From assembly GCA_964600075.1 (NCBI GenBank), contig CAZRIE010000115.1:1-13257 (forward strand): a stretch of DNA of 13,257 nt, read 5' to 3'. Positions within the stretch are counted from its first letter, which is position 1. Every line of letters begins with the position of its first letter. The notes under the pieces were generated by a model that saw nothing but the letters and a program-made list of their open reading frames with translations, searched no databases and was not told where the DNA came from. The stretch comes from CAZRIE01 sp964600075. Its GTDB lineage: Bacteria; Bacteroidota; Bacteroidia; Flavobacteriales; Flavobacteriaceae. The position numbers and the translations under genes were made by a program. Shown here in pieces: positions 5,511 through 12,883 of the stretch.

Positions 5511-6635
5511 ATGAAACTTCAATTACTGTTATTAGCTCTTATATTTTCAAGTTTATGGTCTTGCAAAAGTGAAAAATCAAAGGAAGTCAAGAAAACCAAG
5601 GCCGCAGATGACCCTTGGATGTTAGGTTTTGAAAAAACGGATGTCAACCCAATAATGACTTCAGATTCAACCTACGTATTCACAGACCCTATTACGAACA
5701 ATGAAGTGCAATGGCAAAAGGCCGATGTCTTTAATCCTGGGGCAGTAGTGAGAAACGATACCGTTTTTATGCTATTCAGGGCCGAAGACAATCCTAAAGC
5801 AATTCTTGGTGAACGTACTTCTCGTATCGGATTAGCATTTAGTACGGATGGAATCAATTTTACCAAACACCCCGAGCCAGTTTTTTATCCTACTAAAGAT
5901 AATTTTCGGCAATGGGACCATCCTGGTGGCGTAGAAGATCCACGTATCGTGGAAACCCCAGATGGTGACTATCTAATGCTATACACTAGTTGGAACCAAG
6001 ATGTTGCACGATTATCAAGTGCTACATCAAAAGATTTAAAAAACTGGACGAAACACGGACCCGTTTTTAGAAAGGCCCATAATGGCAAGTTCTTGGATAT
6101 ATGGAGTAAATCGGGTTCCGTGGTTACAGAATTGGTAGATGGCAGGTTAAAGGCAAAAAAGTTCAATGGAAAATACCTGATGTACTGGGGCGAGCTTTTT
6201 GTGAACCTTGCCGAATCAGAAGACGGAGTGAATTGGACACCGATTTTAGACAATAAAGGGGAGCCGCTGCATGTTTTCGAACCTACTCTTAACGAGTTCG
6301 ATAGCCACTTGACAGAGCCAGGCCCACCTGCACTTTTTACCGAAAATGGTATTCTTTTGCTTTACAATGGAAAAAACTTAGAAGGAGATGGAGCCAGTTC
6401 TAAATTTCCACAGGCCACCTATTGTGGTGGCCAGGTACTCTTTGACAAAAACGACCCTACAAAACTGATAGCTAGATTAAAAGAACCTTTTATTTGTCCA
6501 AGCCTGCCGCATGAAATCAGTGGCCAATACAAGGCGGGTACTACATTTATAGAAGGCCTGGTATATTTCAAGAATAAATGGTTTCTTTATTATGGAACAG
6601 CCGATTCTATGGTGGGGTTGGCGGTTAAGGAATAA
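5511..6635 (+). CDS. GH130-family glycosidase, lipoprotein
   Basis: The protein is 374 residues from the ATG at 5511. A GTG at 5430 would precede the signal peptide with 27 implausible residues and is rejected. The lipobox is SLWS-C18. The five-bladed beta-propeller signatures of GH130 are present: FNPGAV (74-79), FRAED (89-93), RIGLAFSTDGINF (105-117), GGVEDPRI (139-146, with D143 the likely catalytic Asp), SSATSKDLKNW, and the closing YYGTADSMVGLA (360-371). GH130 enzymes act on beta-mannosides. Cytosolic members are phosphorylases, whereas exported Bacteroidota members known to me are hydrolases of beta-1,2-mannosides. Export here therefore favours hydrolysis, but the subfamily and linkage cannot be set by eye. 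It is the first gene of a plus-strand pair, 14 bp before a sulfatase. Confidence 0.85.
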   Translation: MKLQLLLLALIFSSLWSCKSEKSKEVKKTKAADDPWMLGFEKTDVNPIMTSDSTYVFTDPITNNEVQWQKADVFNPGAVVRNDTVFMLFRAEDNPKAILGERTSRIGLAFSTDGINFTKHPEPVFYPTKDNFRQWDHPGGVEDPRIVETPDGDYLMLYTSWNQDVARLSSATSKDLKNWTKHGPVFRKAHNGKFLDIWSKSGSVVTELVDGRLKAKKFNGKYLMYWGELFVNLAESEDGVNWTPILDNKGEPLHVFEPTLNEFDSHLTEPGPPALFTENGILLLYNGKNLEGDGASSKFPQATYCGGQVLFDKNDPTKLIARLKEPFICPSLPHEISGQYKAGTTFIEGLVYFKNKWFLYYGTADSMVGLAVKE

Positions 6636-6649
6636 TTTCAAGTTCAGAT

Positions 6650-8449
6650 ATGATGATAATTAAAAACTACATTCTTCTTCTTACGACGATAATTCTGGTT
6701 CTTTCCTGTAAAGACGATACTACCCGAATTGAAAAAGTTGACGACAGCCGCGAAGATAAACGGCCTAATATCGTATTGATTGTAGCAGACGATCAAGGTT
6801 GGGGCGATCTCAGCAGCAACGGCAATACCAACCTTAGTACACCGAATATAGATGCTCTGGCCCAGAACGGTGTCTCATTTGAAAATTTCTATGTGCAACC
6901 CGTCTGCTCCCCTACCCGTGCCGAATTGATGACCGGAAGACATTTTCCACGAACTGGCGTTTATTCCACATCATCTGGTGGCGAACGCATGAACTATGAT
7001 GAAACGACCTTGGCCGAAATGCTCAAAAAAGCTGGCTATAAAACTGCTGCTTATGGCAAATGGCACAGCGGTATGCAACCACCCTATCATCCCAATTCAC
7101 AAGGCTTTGACGATTTCTACGGATTTGCTTCCGGTCATTGGGGCAATTATTTCAGCCCGATGTTGGAGCATAACGGCAAAATTGTAAAAGGTGATGGTTT
7201 TTTGGTAGACGACCTTACGGACCATGGATTGGAATTCATGGAAAAAAATCAGGAAGCACCTTTTTTTCTATATCTACCCTTTAACACGCCACATAGCCCA
7301 ATGCAAGTTCCTGATAAATATTGGAACCGTTTTACCAAGAAAGAACTTAAATACTATTCCGATGACAAGGAAAATGAAGATACCGACTTTACAAAAGCCG
7401 CTTTAGCTATGGTAGAAAACATTGATTACAACGTCGGTCGAATTACAACCAAACTTCGCAAACTGTCTGTAGAAGATAATACCATTATCATTTATCTCAC
7501 AGATAACGGCCCGAATAGTTTTCGGTGGAATGGTGGCATGCGTGGCAAAAAGGGTTCTACGGATGAAGGCGGTGTTCGAAGTCCGTTATATATGCAGTGG
7601 AAAAGTCTACTAAAGCCAGGAAAAAAAATCACCCAGATTGCGAGTACCATAGACCTTTTACCAACATTGGCCAATATGGTAGATATCGATCCAATTACGG
7701 CTAAACCAATTGACGGTAGAGACCTTAGCCCTTTATTACTGGAAAAAAAGGTCGAATGGAACAACCGTTTAATCTTCAACCATTGGAACGGCAAAACGAG
7801 CATTCGCACTCAAAACTATCGGTTGGATAATGAAGATCGTTTATATGATATCCGAAAAGACCGCGGGCAAACAATCGATATCTCCACCCAGTTACCGCAA
7901 CTGCTTGATTCGCTAAAAAAGGCTAAGGAAGATTGGTTGACCGATGTAAAACCACTTAATGCAGATACCGATGAGCGACCCTTTACTCTTGGTCACCCAG
8001 ATTTTGAGTTCACCCAAATTCCTTCTCGCGACGGAATTGCGCACGGTAATATCACGCGAAGCAGTATACACCCCAACGACACTTTTTTTACCAATTGGAA
8101 AAGTATCAAAGATTCGATTACTTGGGATGTTGAAGTACTTGCTGACGGACAGTTTGAAGTGCAATTATACTATACCTGCTCTGAAAAGAATATCGGTTCG
8201 ACTGTTGAGTTAAGTATGGGCAACAGCAAAATCGCTACCAAAATTTTGGAAGTCAATAACCCGTCATTAACCGGGTCTGAAAACGACCGGTCGCCACGAA
8301 TAGAATCTTATGTGAAAGATTTCAAACCGACGAAGCTAGGCGATATGATCCTTAAAAAAGGGAATGGTACCATGACCCTAAAAGCTTTGGAAGTTGTAGG
8401 TGAAGAGGTTGGCGATGTTCGGCTTTTATTGTTTAGGCGAACCAATTAA
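6650..8449 (+). CDS. Type I (formylglycine) sulfatase, lipoprotein, with C-terminal beta domain
   Basis: This 599-residue protein has the lipobox LVLS-C20 and is exported. The alkaline-phosphatase-type core begins at PNIVLIVADDQGWGD, with D47/D48 as metal ligands. C86-S-P-T-R90 is the CxPxR signature matured to formylglycine, followed by the A-E-L-M-T-G-R extension. GKWHSG (136-141, K137 and H139), H215 in NTPHSP, and D285-N286 in LTDNG complete the active site. Residues from about 460 to the end form an added domain (WDVEVLADGQFEVQLYY) resembling a sugar-binding beta-sandwich, which many sulfatases lack. It follows the GH130 gene by 14 bp and so is co-transcribed. The S1 subfamily and substrate cannot be assigned. 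Its TAA overlaps the stop of the convergent sulfatase gene. Confidence 0.92.
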   Translation: MMIIKNYILLLTTIILVLSCKDDTTRIEKVDDSREDKRPNIVLIVADDQGWGDLSSNGNTNLSTPNIDALAQNGVSFENFYVQPVCSPTRAELMTGRHFPRTGVYSTSSGGERMNYDETTLAEMLKKAGYKTAAYGKWHSGMQPPYHPNSQGFDDFYGFASGHWGNYFSPMLEHNGKIVKGDGFLVDDLTDHGLEFMEKNQEAPFFLYLPFNTPHSPMQVPDKYWNRFTKKELKYYSDDKENEDTDFTKAALAMVENIDYNVGRITTKLRKLSVEDNTIIIYLTDNGPNSFRWNGGMRGKKGSTDEGGVRSPLYMQWKSLLKPGKKITQIASTIDLLPTLANMVDIDPITAKPIDGRDLSPLLLEKKVEWNNRLIFNHWNGKTSIRTQNYRLDNEDRLYDIRKDRGQTIDISTQLPQLLDSLKKAKEDWLTDVKPLNADTDERPFTLGHPDFEFTQIPSRDGIAHGNITRSSIHPNDTFFTNWKSIKDSITWDVEVLADGQFEVQLYYTCSEKNIGSTVELSMGNSKIATKILEVNNPSLTGSENDRSPRIESYVKDFKPTKLGDMILKKGNGTMTLKALEVVGEEVGDVRLLLFRRTN

Positions 8450-10086
8450 TCTTTTTGATACTCCAACAACTCACTATCCAAATATCCGATACGTTCGGCT
8501 TTCGCCTCAAAAGAATTGGTTTTGGGCAATGGGTTTGTGTAAACATTCCAAACTGAATCTTTGGGCTGTTTCCAGACCAAAGTAGCATCCGATTTTGAGC
8601 TTATCAGCTCGATGCCAAAATCTGTCTCCTGCATCTGTAAGGGGCCTAGCTTAGGCTGCTTTCCTTCCGGAAGCCATTTTGCTATTAAATCAGATTCGGG
8701 TATCCTGCCCAAATCGTTTGTCTCTTGCATCCAATCGTTCAACACTTTTCGAAAGTGCAAAAGGGTGTCCTGCATTTCAGTGAGGCCGGCCAAATTATTA
8801 AGCTCGTAGGGATCGTTCTGCAAGTCGTACAATTCTTCTTCTGGTTTTGAGGGATGGAGCCAACGTGCCTGTTGCTCATTCAGTTTTCCTTGTTCGTATA
8901 GGCTTCGTAAGTCTCGCATTAACGGCATCTGCTCACGGTATGCTACCGGCAATGCATGGCTAAGGTTGGTATTGAAACTCTTAATGTATTTATATCTTTC
9001 GGATCGCACCGCTCGCAACCTGTCGTAGATCGCATCAAAACGGTCAGCTGTATGAAAGGTATATTTCGCTTTTTGTTTCGCATCGAACTTACCGAACTGT
9101 GCTTTGCCCTGCATTACATTGGGCGGTTCGATTTCGGCCATTGAAAGCACTGTGGGCGCCAAATCTATAAAACTAATAAATCGGTCATCTGTTGATCCCG
9201 CGTTTTTATTCTTTGCGAACTTTATGGTCATGGGCACTTTTGTACCTGTTTCATAAAGTGCACGTTTATGTCTCGGAAACGGCCCCCCATGATCCCCGTA
9301 AAAGAAAATGATACTGTTTTTATAAAGTCCGTCTTCTTTTAGGTCTTTCAGTACTTCGCCAATTTGGTCATCAAGCCGCCTTAGATTACTGTAGTTCACG
9401 GCCAAATCGTGCCTCACGGTATCATTATCCGGAAAATAGGGAGGTACATCAAGTTTTGCCGGATCGACAAATAAGGAATCTTTGCCCCGCTTCCAAATTT
9501 GGGATTCATGGCATACCGAGAAATTGAATACCGTAAAGAAAGGTTGGCCCTCCTTTCTTTTTCGCCAATGGCGTTGTTTGCTGCTTTCGTCCCAAGCGGC
9601 ATCGGTTTTTTGAAAATTGTAGTCTTCTTTCGGGCCATTGGCCGTATAGTAGCCCTTTTTCCTGAGATATTCGGTGAACATTTTTACACCATCGGGAACT
9701 ATAGGAGAGTAACTAGGGATATCAAGAATGGGAGCGTAAGGCTTAGTGCCTGGCCGACGCCCAGGGGCATGTGTGCGCATATTGTGCGTGCCCAATGTCG
9801 TAGGGTACATTCCCGTAATTATCGCACTACGGGCCGGAGCGCATACCGGAACAGGCGAATAGGCATTCGTAAACAAAACTCCGTCTTTTGCCAATGCCTC
9901 CAAATTAGGAAGTCTGATGGTATTGTTTCCATACATCGGAAACCACTCGGGAGATTGATCTTCGGCAACGAGCCAGATAATATTTGGGAGGGATTCTTTT
10001 TGGGCGGTTTCTGCGGATTCTTTTTTTTCAGCACAGCCGAAGAACACGAATACAACTGCTAAATAAAAGATATATTTTACCATCAT
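8446..10086 (-). CDS. Type I (formylglycine) sulfatase, lipoprotein
   Basis: This 546-residue protein has a signal ending in the lipobox VFFG-C18 and a short Glu/Lys linker. The core begins at PNIIWLVAEDQSPEW, where E42-D43 replaces the more usual Asp-Asp metal pair. C82-A-P-A-R86 is the CxPxR formylglycine site, followed by SAIITG. D265-H266 (YGDHGG) and K274-R275 form the second metal/substrate cluster, and EEELYDLQNDPYELNNLA is the typical C-terminal sub-domain signature. It is clearly of a different S1 subfamily from the plus-strand sulfatase. It is separated from the upstream double TIM-barrel gene by a 312 bp gap holding a REP-like inverted repeat, so it may have its own promoter. It converges with the other sulfatase gene and shares TTAA (8446-8449) at the stops. 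Confidence 0.92.
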   Translation of the reverse strand: MMVKYIFYLAVVFVFFGCAEKKESAETAQKESLPNIIWLVAEDQSPEWFPMYGNNTIRLPNLEALAKDGVLFTNAYSPVPVCAPARSAIITGMYPTTLGTHNMRTHAPGRRPGTKPYAPILDIPSYSPIVPDGVKMFTEYLRKKGYYTANGPKEDYNFQKTDAAWDESSKQRHWRKRKEGQPFFTVFNFSVCHESQIWKRGKDSLFVDPAKLDVPPYFPDNDTVRHDLAVNYSNLRRLDDQIGEVLKDLKEDGLYKNSIIFFYGDHGGPFPRHKRALYETGTKVPMTIKFAKNKNAGSTDDRFISFIDLAPTVLSMAEIEPPNVMQGKAQFGKFDAKQKAKYTFHTADRFDAIYDRLRAVRSERYKYIKSFNTNLSHALPVAYREQMPLMRDLRSLYEQGKLNEQQARWLHPSKPEEELYDLQNDPYELNNLAGLTEMQDTLLHFRKVLNDWMQETNDLGRIPESDLIAKWLPEGKQPKLGPLQMQETDFGIELISSKSDATLVWKQPKDSVWNVYTNPLPKTNSFEAKAERIGYLDSELLEYQKD

Positions 10087-10143
10087 TTTTTATTTGGAAT
10101 TGATCTAAGGATAAATATAGGAGTTTTAATGATAGTATTAAAA

Positions 10144-10389
10144 AGCTCCTTCCTTTAGAAGAATGGAGATGTATTCTAAGGGAGTGAATAAGGTGGAGGT
10201 TTTGAAAGCCCATACCGCAGTCTTGAGCTAACCGAATACTGAAAAACACCCTTACTAAATCAACTCATTTCCGAAGCTTTTTTTCAAAAGTAATGTTATG
10301 ATGTACGGTGATTCGGATTGCGGCTTGCTTGGTCAAACCCTCCGCCCTGCCATAGGCAGAACATCTCCCTTCTTCTAATGGGAGGAACT
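10144..10389. repeat. REP/MITE-like element bounded by imperfect inverted repeats
   Basis: The 312 bp gap 10087-10398 has no gene. It holds an inverted repeat: 10144-10172 matches the reverse complement of 10361-10389 at 25 of 29 positions, with shared core TTAGAAGAA. Further in, GGTGGAGGTTTTGA (10192-10205) matches the reverse complement of the bases just inside the right arm (GGCGGAGGGTTTGA) at 12 of 14, and short CCGCA/CCGAAT matches continue, so each arm is about 60-80 bp. The right arm also holds a small hairpin, CTGCC-TAT-GGCAG. The layout resembles a REP doublet (REPIN) or a non-autonomous element mobilised in trans. No transposase and no clear target duplication are seen. Confidence 0.6.
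10285..10292 (-). promoter_or_regulatory. Weak -7-like box inside the inverted-repeat element
   Basis: The minus-strand TACTTTTG matches TAnnTTTG, but no TTG lies 19-21 bases upstream. If used, the repeat element would supply the promoter of the downstream sulfatase, with a leader of about 190 bases. Confidence 0.2.
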
Positions 10390-10398
10390 AAAAGAAAA

Positions 10399-11988
10399 TT
10401 ATTTCTTCAAACTTTCTAAAAATTCTAAGCTTTTGGGTACTTGGTTTAAAACCTTAGAAGATTCATCCTCAATAAAAAGATACTCGAGCCCCATTTTTTT
10501 TGCCTCGGCCACAATACCTGCCATATCGATTTGACCGGTACCTAAAACCGCATTGGTCTCGACGTCCGACTCTCCTGTTTGATTGCCTTGCGTTCCTTTC
10601 TCACAATCTTTCAAATGCATCAGTTTAAACTCTTCAGGGTATTTGCGCAACCAAGCAATAGGGTCTTCACCGGGGTGTGCGAACCAATACACATCCATCT
10701 CGAAATCGAAATATGCTGATTTTTTTATCATATGGTCCATTAAAGTAGCCCCTTTGTATGTTCGGAATTCATACCCATGTGGGTGATAGGTAAGTAATAC
10801 TCCCTCGTTTTCAAAAAGTTTCCCGGCTGTATTGAAAACTTCGATAGCTTTCTCGGTGTCGGCCAACGTAAAATCAGTACCATTATGGGGAATCCAAAAA
10901 CAGACCACGTATTTCGCTCCGTAGGTTCTAGCACGCTGCAATACTGTTTCAGGAGAATTCTGTAATTCTTCAAATGGCGCGCTTACACTTACCATTTTTA
11001 AATCGTTCTTGGCCAACATCGCTTTATACTCATCCATGGTATAGCCGTAAGTGCCATCATTACCATCTTCCAGATTTTTGATGCCCCATTCCTTGATTTT
11101 GGCAAAAGTACCGGGTACGTCTTTTGGGAATTCATTTCGGAGGCTATACAACTGTATTCCGATTTGTGAAGATTTCAAACTGTTCAGATATTCTAAACTC
11201 TGAGGCACCTGCTCCACTACTCGAGACGACTCATCTTCAATAAACATAAACTCGATTCCTAACTTTTTGGCCTCAGCAACCGTGCCCGCAATATCGACCT
11301 GCCCCTGACCTAGCACCACATTGGTCTCTACATCTTCTTCGCCAGTGTTATTTCCTTTTATCCCGTTTTCCATATCCTTCAAGTGCATCAGGGTAAATTT
11401 AGAAGGATACTTTTTCATTAATGCCAACGGGTCCGCTCCTCCATGATGCGCCCAATAGACGTCAAGTTCAAAAGTAAAATGCTCAGCATTTTCAGCCATG
11501 TAATCGAACAACGTACCATTTTTATAAGGGCGGAATTCATACCCGTGCGGATGATAGGCTAAGGTAATTCCATTTTCCTTTAGCATTTTACCGGAAGTAT
11601 TGAAAACGGCAGTGGCATGTTGGGTTTCCTCTAAATCCCATTTATTGTCATCGTGAGGCACCGATCCGCACATTACATATGTAGCGCCGAAAGCCTTGGC
11701 ATTCTCTATAACTTTTTGTGGGTTCTTTTCCAGATCTTCAAAACCAGCCCCCACACTCACAACATCAAGATTGTACTGTTCGAGAAGGTCTTGAAATTCA
11801 TCCATGGGAAGACCATATGTTCCACCGCCCTCAATTTTAGTAATACCCCACTCGTTGATTATTTTCAGCGTTCCAGGAACATCGGTCTTGAATTGATTGC
11901 GCAAGCTATAAAGCTGTAAGCCTACTTCTTGGGCGGATAAAGGGACTGTGAATAGGGCAATCGCCAGTAAGGAGAGTAATTTTTTCAT
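10399..11988 (-). CDS. Secreted protein with two tandem sugar-isomerase/epimerase-type TIM barrels
   Basis: The protein is 529 residues from the ATG at 11988; the TTG two codons upstream is less likely. A signal peptide ends PLSA-Q (about 20). The rest is two full homologous barrels of the xylose-isomerase-like/AP-endonuclease-2 fold, about 21-272 and 275-529, offset by exactly 256 residues over the active site. Both keep a full metal set with identical spacing: E151 (YHPHGYEF), D176 (ELDVYW), H202 (LMHLKD) and E251 (FIEDES) in the first; E407, D432, H458 and E507 in the second. Relatives are normally single barrels of about 280-300 residues. The second barrel lacks a signal peptide, pointing to internal duplication rather than simple loss of a stop codon. 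Family members near GMC dehydrogenases can act on 3-keto sugars (elimination or hydration), a plausible but unproven role here. Confidence 0.87.
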   Translation of the reverse strand: MKKLLSLLAIALFTVPLSAQEVGLQLYSLRNQFKTDVPGTLKIINEWGITKIEGGGTYGLPMDEFQDLLEQYNLDVVSVGAGFEDLEKNPQKVIENAKAFGATYVMCGSVPHDDNKWDLEETQHATAVFNTSGKMLKENGITLAYHPHGYEFRPYKNGTLFDYMAENAEHFTFELDVYWAHHGGADPLALMKKYPSKFTLMHLKDMENGIKGNNTGEEDVETNVVLGQGQVDIAGTVAEAKKLGIEFMFIEDESSRVVEQVPQSLEYLNSLKSSQIGIQLYSLRNEFPKDVPGTFAKIKEWGIKNLEDGNDGTYGYTMDEYKAMLAKNDLKMVSVSAPFEELQNSPETVLQRARTYGAKYVVCFWIPHNGTDFTLADTEKAIEVFNTAGKLFENEGVLLTYHPHGYEFRTYKGATLMDHMIKKSAYFDFEMDVYWFAHPGEDPIAWLRKYPEEFKLMHLKDCEKGTQGNQTGESDVETNAVLGTGQIDMAGIVAEAKKMGLEYLFIEDESSKVLNQVPKSLEFLESLKK

Positions 11989-12085
11989 TCTCAATAGTTT
12001 TCAATTTTTATTTCCGTAGGCAGGGAGAATTTTTGGTAGGGGTTCCAACCTACAGTTCGGGCTTCTTAAACGCCAATTATCATAT

Positions 12086-12093
12086 CAAAACTA
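12086..12093 (-). promoter_or_regulatory. Candidate -7 box upstream of the double TIM-barrel gene
   Basis: The minus-strand TAGTTTTG is a full match to TAnnTTTG in the 169 bp gap between this gene and the subunit-3 gene. No TTG at the right spacing is seen. The gap also holds a small imperfect hairpin near 12030-12055 without a T-run. A separate promoter is possible. Confidence 0.25.
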
Positions 12094-12157
12094 CCCTCCC
12101 TCGTCTTAGAAAGTAGCGTTAACATGTTTCTTTTGATGAATAAATTGCCCTAGAACC

Positions 12158-12880
12158 TTACGTCAGCAGATTACCTTGGTCATCCCATTCGGCGATAACG
12201 CCTCGTTTGCTCTGGTCTACACATTTGGCGATCCACTCGGGATCGTATGCTACACCATGTTGATCCAAAACATCTTGAGGTACGCCATCCCAAACATTTG
12301 GCGAGTTTCCTTTATACCCTAAATCGGCTATTCCAACTTTTGATGTATAGTAGCCGGTAACAGTAAGACCGCGCATCATGTAGAAAAACTGGATTTCCAG
12401 CGGTTGTTCATCCAAAGGGGTTTCCGTATCATGCCAGCAAATTTCATCACAGATTTGTTTTTTCTGCTCTAAAGTAGCCGACTTAAATTCGGCATCGAAT
12501 TCCGTATTGCTCTTGTGATCCAACCACATTAAACCACCCAAAAGTGTTGGTGCCATGTTTGGTATATCTTTACCCATGAACTCAACAAGTTCGGGTACTC
12601 CTGCCTCGATGGGTCCTCCATGCGGTTCTTTCGGTGGCAGAATGACCACGCTAAGTGCTGCTATGGTCTCCATTTCATGTTCATTGAATAACTGTTCTGC
12701 ATTCAATTTTTCAAGACGCTCCAATTCTTTTGGGGTACGGCCAAAATACTTTTCACTACTATCAGCAATGGCCTCATCAATAGTTTCGCCGTTTTCCGTC
12801 TTACAGGAGTTAAAGACTAGGCCTGTACCGGCTGCTGCTCCCCCAAGTATTAAGGTCTGTAAACTTTTTCTTCTATCCAT
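12158..12880 (-). CDS. Gluconate 2-dehydrogenase subunit 3-like protein, Tat-type signal
   Basis: This 240-residue protein starts MDRRKSLQTLILGG, a twin-arginine-like signal with a hydrophobic stretch, then FNSC26, which could be lipidated. The body matches the gluconate 2-dehydrogenase subunit 3 family: E-H-E-M-E-T-I-A-A-L-S-V-V-I-L-P (67-82), GGPIEAGVPELVEF (88-101) and QPLEIQFFYMMRGLTVTGYYTS (158-179). The family is the small partner of membrane- or periplasm-facing FAD GMC dehydrogenases and helps fold or export them through Tat. It starts 3 bp after the stop of a GMC gene, which confirms the pairing. The pair would oxidise a sugar or sugar acid outside the cytoplasm, passing electrons to the membrane. 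The sugar and position are unknown. Confidence 0.88.
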   Translation of the reverse strand: MDRRKSLQTLILGGAAAGTGLVFNSCKTENGETIDEAIADSSEKYFGRTPKELERLEKLNAEQLFNEHEMETIAALSVVILPPKEPHGGPIEAGVPELVEFMGKDIPNMAPTLLGGLMWLDHKSNTEFDAEFKSATLEQKKQICDEICWHDTETPLDEQPLEIQFFYMMRGLTVTGYYTSKVGIADLGYKGNSPNVWDGVPQDVLDQHGVAYDPEWIAKCVDQSKRGVIAEWDDQGNLLT

Positions 12881-12883
12881 AGC

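Noticed and set aside
9499..10062. A 187-codon open frame on the plus strand
   Set aside because: It lies fully antisense to the sulfatase gene, has a basic, Arg/Phe-rich low-sense translation and no recognisable motif.
10399..11988. Two separate isomerase genes joined by an error
   Set aside because: The frame is open throughout, no start or signal peptide precedes the second barrel, and no homopolymer at the junction suggests a frameshift artefact.
11995..12157. A second REP-like element (TCTCCCTGCCTACGG on the minus strand, GTAGG/CCTAC hairpin near 12035)
   Set aside because: Only scattered short matches to the 10144-10389 arms were found and no convincing inverted pair, so it is left as an ordinary gap.
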